Assembly (NCBI RefSeq): GCF_013425525.1
Contig: NZ_JACCKA010000073.1
Span: 62,001 to 126,000, forward strand
Direction of reading: 5' to 3'
DNA: 64,000 bases
Origin: Luteimonas salinisoli
Lineage (GTDB): Bacteria > Pseudomonadota > Gammaproteobacteria > Xanthomonadales > Xanthomonadaceae
Shown here: piece by piece, positions 27,029-35,042 of the stretch
Layout of the letters: each line of letters opens with the position of its first letter
Numbering within the stretch: the first letter of the stretch is position 1
The notes under the pieces: model-generated
What the model was told of the DNA's origin: nothing
Database searches by the model: none
The model's input: the letters and a program-made list of their open reading frames with translations, nothing else
Translations under genes and position numbers: made by a program

Positions 27029-28029
27029 GCGTCCGCCACCAGAGCTGGCCGCTGGCTGCCCCGTTCCGCATCTCGCGCGGGGTCAAGCACTCCGCCGAGG
27101 TGGTGGCGGTGGACATCCGCCAGGGCGCCGCGATCGGGCGCGGCGAAGGCGTGCCCTACGCGCGCTACGGCGAGTCGACCGATTCGGTCCTGATGCAGGT
27201 GCGCGCGGTCGCCGGCCTGGTGGAAGCGGGCGCGACCCGCGAGAACCTGGAACGGTCGCTGCCGCCCGGCGCCGCACGCAGCGCGATCGATGCCGCGCTG
27301 TGGGACCTCGAAGCGGCCGCCACCGGCCAGACCGTCTCCGCCACGCTCGGCCATTGTCCGCCCCGGCCGCTGATCACCGCGCTGACCGTCGGCCTGGATA
27401 CGCCGGAACGCATGGCCGAGGCGGCGCGGTCGCTCGCCGGCGCGGCGCTGGTCAAGGTGAAAGTGGACGCGGACCGTCCGGAGACGCAGATCCGGGCGGT
27501 CCGCCGGCACTGCCCCGATGCGCGCCTGATCGTGGATCCGAACGAGAGCTGGAACATCGGCCTGCTGCGTGCGCTGCAACCGGTGCTGGTCGAGGCGCGC
27601 GTGGACCTGGTGGAGCAGCCGCTGCCCGCCGCCGACGATGCGGCACTGGAGGGGCTGGGCCCGGCCGTGCCGATGTGTGCCGATGAATCCTGCCACGTCA
27701 GCGCCGACCTGCCGCGCCTGCGCGGCCTGTACCAGGCGGTGAACATCAAGCTCGACAAGACCGGCGGCCTGACCGAAGCGCTGCGGCTGCTGGCGGCGGC
27801 ACGCGCGGACGGATTCCGCATCATGGTCGGCTGCATGATCTGCAGCTCGCTCGGCATCGCGCCGGCGCTGCAGGTGGCGCGCGAGGCGGAGTTCGTGGAC
27901 CTGGACGGCCCGCTGTGGCTGGAAAGGGACCACGCCGGTGGCGCGCGCGCGCGCGCCGGGGTGCTTTCCCCGCCGGACCCGGGCTTCTGGGGCGAGCCGC
28001 GACCGCGGATGGCATGGGGCGCAGGATGA
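27013..28029 (+). CDS. dgcA: DgcA-type N-acetyl-D-glutamate racemase (enolase superfamily)
   Basis: A 338-residue enolase-superfamily protein of the muconate-lactonizing/dipeptide-epimerase group. Catalytic Lys-x-Lys is at 148-150 (VKVKVD), metal ligands at Asp175 (VDPNESW), Glu201 (VEQPLP) and Asp224 (CADESCH), and the second base lysine near 246-249 (NIKLDKTGG). This layout gives 1,1-proton transfer, that is racemisation or epimerisation. Beside dgcN the likely reaction is N-acetyl-D-glutamate to N-acetyl-L-glutamate; Ala-Glu epimerase is the alternative. The start is GTG 27013, inside the end of dgcN. Confidence 0.85.
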   Translation: MLRRLSVRHQSWPLAAPFRISRGVKHSAEVVAVDIRQGAAIGRGEGVPYARYGESTDSVLMQVRAVAGLVEAGATRENLERSLPPGAARSAIDAALWDLEAAATGQTVSATLGHCPPRPLITALTVGLDTPERMAEAARSLAGAALVKVKVDADRPETQIRAVRRHCPDARLIVDPNESWNIGLLRALQPVLVEARVDLVEQPLPAADDAALEGLGPAVPMCADESCHVSADLPRLRGLYQAVNIKLDKTGGLTEALRLLAAARADGFRIMVGCMICSSLGIAPALQVAREAEFVDLDGPLWLERDHAGGARARAGVLSPPDPGFWGEPRPRMAWGAG

Positions 28030-28382
28030 GGCGCGCGCCTTCGGACGCGGCCCGCGCGACGCCGCGCTGCGGGTGCCTGGACCGGTTCATTCACCGGTCG
28101 AGCGGGCTGACTGCGGACATGCTGGGGCCGCGCGAGCGCGGCTACCTGCGCGCCGGCTACCATGCCGACGTGGTGGTGATCGATCCGGAACGTTTCGCCC
28201 CGCGTGCCGACTACGTGCGACCGCGGCGGCTGTCGGCGGGCGTGGAGCACGCGCTGATCAACGGCACGCGGGCGATCGCCGCCGGGCGCCTGACCGGCGC
28301 AGCCTCGGCGCGCGCGCTGCGGCACCGGCCACCCGCGGTCGCCTGTCCGATCGAACCCGAACCCGGAGCTCCGGAACCATGA
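28026..28382 (+). pseudogene. Truncated N-acyl-D-amino-acid deacylase (amidohydrolase C-terminus)
   Basis: A 118-residue frame whose ATG overlaps the dgcA stop (ATGA). Residues 22-100 are the closing part of a D-aminoacylase-type amidohydrolase: AGYHADVVVIDPERFAPRA, then GVEHALINGTRAIAAGRLTGA. The catalytic barrel and metal ligands (several hundred residues) are missing. Residues 1-17 may be the original start joined by an internal deletion. A complete enzyme would deacylate N-acyl-D-amino acids. This remnant cannot be catalytic, though it may still be translated. Confidence 0.8.
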
Positions 28383-28385
28383 CGC

Positions 28386-29597
28386 ATGCTTGAACTCGAC
28401 GCGGTCCAGACCCTGGCCCTGGCGGGCCTGACCCTGTTTCTCGGCTACGCGCTGTGCCGCGCGATTCCGCTGCTCTCGCGCTACAACCTGCCGGCGCCGG
28501 TGATCGGCGGCCTGGTGGTGGCGCTGGCGGTGCTGGTGGCGCACAGCCAGGGCACCACGCTGTTCACCCTGGATACCAGCCTGCAGACGCCGCTGATGAT
28601 CGCGTTCTTCACCACCATCGGCTTCAACGCCAGCGTGGCGCTGCTGCGGATCAGCGGCCGCCAGGTGCTGCTGTTCCTCGGCCTGGCGAGCGGTTTCGCG
28701 GTGGTGCAGAACCTGCTCGGCGTCCTGGTGGCCACCGGCTTCGGCCTGCATCCGCTGTTCGGCGTACTGGCCGGTTCGGCCACGCTGACCGGCGGGCCGG
28801 CCACGGGGCTGGCGTTCGCGCCGCTGTTCGAGGAAGCGGGCGTGGCCGGCGCCGAATCGGTGGCGCTGGCTTCGGCGATGGCCGGCATCGTCTGCGGCGG
28901 CCTGATCGGCGGGCCGCTGGCGACGGTGCTGATCCGGCGGTTCCGCCTGCGCATCCCGGGCTCGACGCCGAGCGATGCGGCGGCCGTCGCGGCCGGCGAC
29001 GCGAACGCGGGCATCGAACCGGTCCCGGACGATGCGGCGCGCGAATTCGGCGCGCTCAAGAGCATCGTGGTGATCCTGGTGGCGATGTGGCTGGGCTCGT
29101 GGGTCAGCGCCGGCATCTCGGCGACCGGGCTCACCTTGCCCGCCTATGTCGGCGCGATGCTGGTCGGCGCGCTGATCCGCAACCTCGACGATCGCACCGG
29201 ATGGATCGGGCTGTCGGTCCCGACCACGGAGCTGATCGGCAACATCTGCCTGGCGCTGTTCCTGGCGGTGGCGCTGATGAACCTCAGGCTCTGGGAACTG
29301 GCCGGCCTGGCCACCCCGCTGCTGGTCAACCTGGCGCTGCAGGTGGTGCTGGTGGCGCTGTTCTGCGGCGTGGTGTTCCGCCTCATGGGCCGCGACTACG
29401 ACGCCGCGGTGATGGGAGGCGGCTTCGTCGGCTTCATGCTCGGCACCACCGCCAACGCGATGGCGGTGATGCGTACCCTGGTGGAGCGCTACGGCATCGC
29501 GCCGCGCGCGTTCCTGGTGGCGCCGCTGGTGGGCGCGTTCTTCATCGACTTCACCAATGCGCTGATCATCACCGGCTTCATCAACTTCTGGCACTGA
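28386..29597 (+). CDS. gltS: Sodium/glutamate symporter
   Basis: A 403-residue membrane protein with about ten hydrophobic segments. GltS family marks are YNLPAPVIGGLVVAL near 33-47, FFTTIGFNASVALL, GSATLTGGPATGLAFAP and, in the second half, TTANAMAVMRTLVERYG. GltS imports L- or D-glutamate with Na+. It starts three bases after the deacylase remnant and ends the dgc operon, so uptake and catabolism of glutamate isomers are co-expressed. Confidence 0.95.
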   Translation: MLELDAVQTLALAGLTLFLGYALCRAIPLLSRYNLPAPVIGGLVVALAVLVAHSQGTTLFTLDTSLQTPLMIAFFTTIGFNASVALLRISGRQVLLFLGLASGFAVVQNLLGVLVATGFGLHPLFGVLAGSATLTGGPATGLAFAPLFEEAGVAGAESVALASAMAGIVCGGLIGGPLATVLIRRFRLRIPGSTPSDAAAVAAGDANAGIEPVPDDAAREFGALKSIVVILVAMWLGSWVSAGISATGLTLPAYVGAMLVGALIRNLDDRTGWIGLSVPTTELIGNICLALFLAVALMNLRLWELAGLATPLLVNLALQVVLVALFCGVVFRLMGRDYDAAVMGGGFVGFMLGTTANAMAVMRTLVERYGIAPRAFLVAPLVGAFFIDFTNALIITGFINFWH

Positions 29598-29666
29598 GGC
29601 CGGGCCCCGCGGTGACGAGACCTCTCGGCCATGGCCGCTCCTGCGGCCGAGGCGGCGCGTCGCCCC

Positions 29667-29772
29667 GTAGGAGCGACCCATGCACGCGAAGGCCGGCGCG
29701 GTTGGCCACGCCCGGAATCCTGCCAACCCGGCGGAGCCTCCCGCGGCCTTCGCGGCCATGGGCCGCTCCTAC
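29667..29772. repeat. Palindromic intergenic repeat, mixed arms (full copy)
   Basis: The left arm begins GTAGGAGCGACCCATGCACGC (a type A/B mosaic); the right arm ends GGCCATGGGCCGCTCCTAC (type A). The body between them includes GCCGGCGCGGTTGGC, also found in other copies. It separates gltS from the LysR gene. Confidence 0.88.
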
Positions 29773-29854
29773 GGGGGTTGCGCCACGGGCACCGCTGCAT
29801 GGGCCGGCGCCGGGGATGCTGGCCGGGGCGCGGGCGGCGCCCTAAGATCGATCG

Positions 29855-30772
29855 ATGCGCTTTCGCCAGATCGAAGTCTTCCACGCCGTCTACACCACCG
29901 GCTCCATTAGCGCGGCCGCCCGCTCGCTGCATGTCTCGCAGCCCTCGGTCAGCAAGGTGCTGCACCACACCCAGGCGCAGCTGGGGCTGACGCTGTTCAC
30001 GCTGGTGCGCGGCCGCCTGGTCGCCACCGACGAAGCGCATGCGCTGTTCATCGAGGTGGCGGAGATCTTCAAGCGCCTCACGTCGCTGCAGAAGACGGTC
30101 GACAACATCAAGAACCTCGGCGGCAGCCATATCCGTCTGGCCGTGGTGCCCTCGCTCGGCCTGCACGTGGCGCCGATGGCGATCGCGCGCTTCCGGCGCC
30201 TGCACCCGGAAGTGACCTTCGACGTGCAGACCCTGCACCACGACAACCTGTTCGAAGCCCTCTACGAGCGAACCTGCGACATCGCCGTGGCCTACGATCC
30301 GCCGGCCCACCCGCGAATGCAGCGGCGCGAACTGGGCACCGGCGAGCTGATGCTGCTGTTCCAGCGCGACAGCCTGCCCGGCGTGGGCGCGAGCGTGCCG
30401 CTGGACCTGCTCGACGGACGGGACATGGTGGGGTTGACGACCGGCGGACCGGTGGGCGACCTGTTCGCGGGCGAGGTGCGGCGGCACAACGTCTCGATCC
30501 GCGAGGTGGTGTCGAACCAGACCTTCTATATCGCCGCCGCGCTCACCCGCTGCGGCGCCGGCATGGCCGTGGTGGACGAGTTCACCGCGCGCGCCAGCGT
30601 GGACGGCGCCACCGCGTTCCGGCCGTTCGATCCGGCGATCCGGTTCAAGGTGGAATGCGTCCATCTGGAGGACCGCCCGCCCTCGAAGGCGGCCGACGCC
30701 TTCGTGGCCATGCTCGGCGATACCCTGGGCGGGATGCGGGCCTCGCCGATCCCGGCGACGGCGAGCGGATAG
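29855..30772 (+). CDS. LysR-family regulator, probable DgcR
   Basis: A 305-residue LysR protein. The winged helix-turn-helix occupies residues 1-60 (FHAVYTTGSISAAARSLHVSQPSVSKVLHHTQ), followed by the linker helix and a periplasmic-binding-protein-like effector domain (IRLAVVPSLGLHVAPMAIARF). It follows gltS after a repeat-filled 257-base gap with no other gene. A LysR regulator controls the homologous D-glutamate genes in Pseudoalteromonas. I infer that this protein binds the palindrome at 25834-25856 in response to D-glutamate or a derivative. Confidence 0.88.
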   Translation: MRFRQIEVFHAVYTTGSISAAARSLHVSQPSVSKVLHHTQAQLGLTLFTLVRGRLVATDEAHALFIEVAEIFKRLTSLQKTVDNIKNLGGSHIRLAVVPSLGLHVAPMAIARFRRLHPEVTFDVQTLHHDNLFEALYERTCDIAVAYDPPAHPRMQRRELGTGELMLLFQRDSLPGVGASVPLDLLDGRDMVGLTTGGPVGDLFAGEVRRHNVSIREVVSNQTFYIAAALTRCGAGMAVVDEFTARASVDGATAFRPFDPAIRFKVECVHLEDRPPSKAADAFVAMLGDTLGGMRASPIPATASG

Positions 30773-30850
30773 CGGGCGTTCGCGCATGCGCTCCAGGCGG
30801 GTCTGCGCACGAATCCGCGCACCGGCGCTGCCGGGTCCCGGCAGCGCCGC

Positions 30851-31963
30851 TCAGCGCTTGCCGTACTTGTCGTCCAGCCGCTTGTTCAGCGTCTTGCCGG
30901 CCACCTTCTCGTCGCGCTTGCCGCCGCGCCGGCCGGCGAGCTGGCCGGCGGCGGCGTCGACCTCGTCGCGCAGCTTGAGGTAGCTGGCATAGCGCGCCGG
31001 TGCGAGCGCGCCCGATTCGATCGCCGCGCGCACCGCGCAGCCGGGCTCCTGGCCGTGGCGGCAGTCGCGGAAGCGGCACTGCTCCGTCAGCGCCTCGACA
31101 TCGGCGAAGCCGCCCTCGGCCAGGTCCTCCTCGCCGGTGGGCTTGAGTTCGCGCATGCCGGGCGTGTCGATCAGGCAGGCCCCGGACGGCAACGGAATCA
31201 GCGCACGGTGGGTGGTGGTGTGGCGGCCGCGCTCGTCGCTGACGCGGACCTCGCCGGTCTTCATGCGCTCGCTGCCGAGCAGGCTGTTGGTGAGGGTGGA
31301 CTTGCCGGCGCCGGAGCTGCCTACCAGCACCGCGCTCACGCCCGGCTGCAGCCATGTCGCGAGCGCGGCGACGCTGTCGCGATCCCGGGCGTTGACGGCG
31401 AGTACCGGCACGTCGGCGCCGGCGACATCGGCGAGCGCGGCCAGCGCCGCGTCCACGTCGGCGCCGGGGTGGTCCGCCTTGGTCAGCACCACCACCGGCT
31501 GCGCGCCGCCGCCGTGCACCAGCAGCAGGTAGCGCTCGATGCGGCGGGGATTGAAGTCGGCGTCCAGGCCGCAGACCACCAGCACCACGTCGACGTTGGC
31601 GGCGATCACCTGCTGCCGGTAGTGCTCGCCGGCGGCGCCGCGCTTGATCGCGCTGCGTCGCGGCAGCAGCGCGACGATGCGCGCCTCCTCCACCAGCACC
31701 CAGTCGCCGACCGCGGGACGCTGCTCGGGCGGGAACTTCGGCCGCTGCCATTCCGGCAGCGATTCCACCGCCACGCCGTCGACAGGGCCCTCGGCCACCA
31801 GGTAGCCGGAGCGGTGCTGCGCCACCACCCGCGCGGGGCGCGCCTGCGGGTGTGCCGTCATCGTCTGGCGCCAGGCCGGGTCGTCGGCCTCGGCGGGCGC
31901 GCCCGGGAACGGCCAGCCGATCGCGCGCAGCGCGCTCCCGCCGTCGGGCGGTCCGGGACTCAA
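30851..31963 (-). CDS. rsgA: Small ribosomal subunit biogenesis GTPase RsgA
   Basis: A 370-residue circularly permuted GTPase that tests maturation of the 30S decoding centre. An OB-fold N-terminal region (ARVVAQHRSGYLVAEGP) precedes the GTPase in permuted order: G4 VLTKADH, G5-like LAVNARDR, G1 GSSGAGKSTLTNSLLG, G3 DTPGMRE. A zinc-finger region follows (CRFRDCRHGQEPGCAV). ATG 31861 would drop the family-typical LRAIGWPFPG, so I prefer TTG 31963, which lies 30 bases after a TAGAAT hexamer. The C-terminus is Lys/Arg-rich. Confidence 0.92.
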   Translation of the reverse strand: MSPGPPDGGSALRAIGWPFPGAPAEADDPAWRQTMTAHPQARPARVVAQHRSGYLVAEGPVDGVAVESLPEWQRPKFPPEQRPAVGDWVLVEEARIVALLPRRSAIKRGAAGEHYRQQVIAANVDVVLVVCGLDADFNPRRIERYLLLVHGGGAQPVVVLTKADHPGADVDAALAALADVAGADVPVLAVNARDRDSVAALATWLQPGVSAVLVGSSGAGKSTLTNSLLGSERMKTGEVRVSDERGRHTTTHRALIPLPSGACLIDTPGMRELKPTGEEDLAEGGFADVEALTEQCRFRDCRHGQEPGCAVRAAIESGALAPARYASYLKLRDEVDAAAGQLAGRRGGKRDEKVAGKTLNKRLDDKYGKR

Positions 31964-31992
31964 GCGCGCGGCCGGGTTGGCGTCATGGGCGG

Positions 31993-31998
31993 ATTCTA
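31993..31998 (-). promoter_or_regulatory. Candidate -10 element for rsgA
   Basis: TAGAAT on the minus strand within GCTAGAATC, placing a start of transcription near 31986. This favours the TTG 31963 start for rsgA. The same nonamer lies upstream of aceE and malic enzyme. Confidence 0.4.
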
Positions 31999-32023
31999 GC
32001 CTGCCGGAGGGCGGCGACCCCCT

Positions 32024-32052
32024 GCAGGAGCGGCCCATGGCCGCGAAAGCCG
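32024..32052. repeat. Type A left half repeat within a 341-base gap
   Basis: GCAGGAGCGGCCCATGGCCG plus CGAAAGCCG, with no matching right arm. It is in the region between the divergent rsgA and aminotransferase genes (31964-32304), which otherwise shows no gene. The aminotransferase promoter must lie in the following 250 bases. Confidence 0.85.
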
Positions 32053-32304
32053 CTGTGGCTCGGGCGGACGTCGGCGGCGACCCGGTATGCTCGCACGTGC
32101 CGCCCCTCGCGGGTATCGCGCCCCTGCAGATGAAGGCGACCGCGTCCACGGGCTCGGCCCGCGGCTCCATGCAGGCGCAGGATCCGGTGCCGCGAGTCGC
32201 CGCCCTCGCGGTGCGCTGCCCTGCGCGCGCGCGCCGAAAGGGCTGCTTCGGCGCCGGACTTTGGGTAGGCTGGGCGGAATTCCGCCGCGCTTCCCCGCCC
32301 GCCC

Positions 32305-33558
32305 ATGCCGACCCTCAAGACCCGCGAACGCCTGTCCGAAGTGCGCTACGAGATCCGCGGGGAGCTGGCCCGGCGCGCGCGCGAGCTGGAGGCGCAGGGG
32401 CGCGAACTGATCAAGCTCAACATCGGCAACCCGGGCGCGTTCGGCTTCCGCGCCCCGGAACACCTGCAGCGCGCGATCGCCGACCACATCCACGACACCG
32501 ACCCGTACACCCACCAGCAGGGCCTGCCGGAGGCGCGCGAGGCGATCGCCGCCCACCACCGCGACCGCGGCACCCCGAACGCGTCGCCGGAGCGGGTGTT
32601 CATCGGCAACGGCGTCAGCGAGCTGATCGACATCTCGCTGCGGGCGCTGCTCAACCACGGCGACGAGGTGCTGCTGCCCTCGCCCGACTACCCGCTGTGG
32701 TCGGCGGCGACGATCCTCAACGACGGCCGCCCGGTGTACTACCGCTGCGCGGCAGAACACGGCTTCCTGCCCGACCCGGACGAAATCGAGGCGCTGGTAT
32801 CGCCGCGCACCCGCGCGCTGGTGCTGATCAACCCCAACAACCCGACCGGCGCGGTGTATCCGCGCGCCCTGCTCGAGCGCCTCGTCGCGGTGGCGGCGAA
32901 GCACCGGCTGCTGCTGATGGTCGACGAGATCTACGACGGCGTGCTGTACGACGGCGCGCGCTTCGAGCCGCTGGCGCCGCTGGCCGGCGACCTGCCCTGC
33001 CTGTCGTTCGGCGGGCTGTCCAAGGTGCACCGCGCCTGCGGCTGGCGGGTGGGCTGGGCGATGCTCTCCGGCGATCCGACCGCCTGCGGCGACTTCCACC
33101 ACGCCATGGACCTGCTGGGTGCGCTGCGCCTGTGCGCCAACGTGCCCGGCCAGTTCGCGATCCAGGCGGCGCTGGACGGCACCGACACCATCGGTCCGCT
33201 GTGCGCGCCGGGCGGCCGGCTGTACGAGGCCCGACGCGCGGTGATCGAGAGCTGCGCGGCAAGCGAGCACCTCCAGCTGGTGGCGCCGGCAGGCGCGCTC
33301 TACGCCTTCCCCGGCGTGACCGGCGCCGCCGCCGAGGGCTTCGACGACCACGCCTTCGCGCTGGAGCTGCTGGAAACCGAGGACGTGCTGATCGTGCCCG
33401 GCTCCAGCTTCAACGTGCCCTACCGCAACCACTTCCGCGTCACCCTGCTGCCCGAACCCGACCAGCTGCGCGAGGTGTTCCGGCGCATCGACCGGGTGCT
33501 CCAGCGCCGCGCCGACGCCGCGCGCGCCCGCGGCGACGCCCATGCCGCGGTGGCTTGA
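32305..33558 (+). CDS. alaA: Pyridoxal-phosphate aminotransferase, AlaA/AlaC-like
   Basis: A 417-residue fold-type I class I/II aminotransferase. NIGNPGAFGF near the start, INPNNPTGAVYP (binding Asn), DEIYDGVLYDG and the lysine in SFGGLSKVHRACGWRVGW are intact. The pattern is that of glutamate-pyruvate transaminase AlaA, making alanine from pyruvate and glutamate. The last 17 bases overlap the SGNH hydrolase gene, giving an operon of three with the methyltransferase. Confidence 0.9.
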   Translation: MPTLKTRERLSEVRYEIRGELARRARELEAQGRELIKLNIGNPGAFGFRAPEHLQRAIADHIHDTDPYTHQQGLPEAREAIAAHHRDRGTPNASPERVFIGNGVSELIDISLRALLNHGDEVLLPSPDYPLWSAATILNDGRPVYYRCAAEHGFLPDPDEIEALVSPRTRALVLINPNNPTGAVYPRALLERLVAVAAKHRLLLMVDEIYDGVLYDGARFEPLAPLAGDLPCLSFGGLSKVHRACGWRVGWAMLSGDPTACGDFHHAMDLLGALRLCANVPGQFAIQAALDGTDTIGPLCAPGGRLYEARRAVIESCAASEHLQLVAPAGALYAFPGVTGAAAEGFDDHAFALELLETEDVLIVPGSSFNVPYRNHFRVTLLPEPDQLREVFRRIDRVLQRRADAARARGDAHAAVA

Positions 33559-34249
33559 GGCGCTGGCGGCGATGGTGCTCGCCGGCATGGCGGCCACCTC
33601 TGCGGCGGGCGAGGGCGAGGCCGCCATCGCCTACCTCGCCCTGGGCGACAGCTACACCATCGGCGAGGCGGTGGCCGCGGACGGCCGCTGGCCGGTACAA
33701 CTCGCGCGCGCCCTGCGCGCCGAAGGGGTCGCGCTGGGCGACCCGCGCATCATCGCCAGGACCGGCTGGACCACCGACGAACTGGAGGCGGCGATCGACG
33801 CCGCCGCGCCGTCCCCCGGCCACGGGTTCGTCAGCCTGCTGATCGGCGTCAACAACCAGTACCGCGGCCGTCCGCTGGACGAATACCGCACTCAGTTCGC
33901 CGGGTTGCTCGAGCGGGCGATCGATCTTGCCGGCGGGCGGCCCGGGCGGGTGATGGTGCTGTCGATCCCGGACTGGGGCGTGACCCCGTTCGCTGCCGGC
34001 TCGGGCCGCGACGTCGGGGCCATCGCGGCCGATCTCGACGCCTACAACGCCGCCGCCGCGGAACTGTGCGCGACGCGCGGCGTGGCCTTCGTCGACATCG
34101 CGCCGGTGAGTCGCGCGCGCGGCGCCGAACCGGCGATGCTGGCCGACGACGGGCTGCACCCGTCCGCGGCGATGTACGCGCAGTGGACCGCGCTGGCGCT
34201 GCCGGTGGCGCGGCGGCTGCTTGCCGCGCACGACACGCAGCCGCGCTAG
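33542..34249 (+). CDS. Exported SGNH/GDSL hydrolase
   Basis: A 235-residue hydrolase with a signal peptide (about 1-22, ending ATSAAG). Block I is ALGDSYTIGE with the nucleophile serine, block III is LIGVNNQYRG, and block V is DDGLHPSAAMYAQW with the catalytic Asp and His. SGNH enzymes cleave esters of lipids, sugars or acetylated glycans; the substrate is unknown. It starts 17 bases inside the aminotransferase gene. Confidence 0.9.
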   Translation: MPRWLEALAAMVLAGMAATSAAGEGEAAIAYLALGDSYTIGEAVAADGRWPVQLARALRAEGVALGDPRIIARTGWTTDELEAAIDAAAPSPGHGFVSLLIGVNNQYRGRPLDEYRTQFAGLLERAIDLAGGRPGRVMVLSIPDWGVTPFAAGSGRDVGAIAADLDAYNAAAAELCATRGVAFVDIAPVSRARGAEPAMLADDGLHPSAAMYAQWTALALPVARRLLAAHDTQPR

Positions 34250-34304
34250 CCGGCGCGCCGTGCTAGCGTTCGGCATCCCCCCGGCCGGCCCGCCCGACCC
34301 CCGC

Positions 34305-35036
34305 ATGCACAGCCCGACCATCGAAACCGCCCAGGCCGATGCGGCCACCGCGGTCCGCCCGTTCGACCGCGCCCACGCCAGGAGCATCGCCCGCGCGTTC
34401 CTGCCCGCGCGCGCGCTCGGCAACCGCCACGATTACTACTACACGTTGTTCAAGCTGCGCAGCGATCCGCTGTATCCCGGCGTGCTGGCGGCGCTGCGCG
34501 GCAGCGAGGCGCCGCTGCTGGACCTGGGCTGCGGCTTGGGCCTGCTGGTGCACGCGCTGCGCCGCGACGGCCAGGCGATGCCGTACCGGGGCGTGGACAT
34601 CGACGCCGCCAAGATCGCGCGCGCGCAGCGGGTGGCCGCGCGCAGCGGCCTGGACGGCACGCGCTTCGAGGTGGTGGACCTGGCGCGCACCACGCCGACG
34701 CACCGCGGCAGCGTCGCGATCCTCGACGTGCTGCAGTACCTGTCGCACGAGGCCCAGCGCGAGCTGCTCTCGACCATGGCGGCGATGCTCACCCCCGGCG
34801 CGCGGCTGGTGATCCGCACCGGTCTGGGCGACGACAGCCGCCGCGGCCGCACCACCCGCATCACCGACCGCCTCGCCAACCTGATCGGCTGGATGCAGGA
34901 ACGGCCGCGCTGCTACCCGACCGCCGACGGCCTGCGCACGACGCTCGAGCAGGCCGGGCTGGAGTCCCGCTTCGCGCCGCTGTACGGCAGTACGCCGTTC
35001 AACAATTGGCTGGTGGTGGCGGCGCAGCGGCGCTGA
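34305..35036 (+). CDS. Class I SAM-dependent methyltransferase
   Basis: A 243-residue methyltransferase. Motif I LLDLGCGLGLLVHALR binds S-adenosylmethionine; YRGVDIDAAKI is the acidic end of strand 2; VAILDVLQYLS and GARLVIRTG complete the fold. The end FNNWLVVAAQRR is usual for small-molecule or lipid methyltransferases. ATG 34305 lies 55 bases after the SGNH stop. Target unknown. Confidence 0.85.
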   Translation: MHSPTIETAQADAATAVRPFDRAHARSIARAFLPARALGNRHDYYYTLFKLRSDPLYPGVLAALRGSEAPLLDLGCGLGLLVHALRRDGQAMPYRGVDIDAAKIARAQRVAARSGLDGTRFEVVDLARTTPTHRGSVAILDVLQYLSHEAQRELLSTMAAMLTPGARLVIRTGLGDDSRRGRTTRITDRLANLIGWMQERPRCYPTADGLRTTLEQAGLESRFAPLYGSTPFNNWLVVAAQRR

Positions 35037-35042
35037 GCCGGC

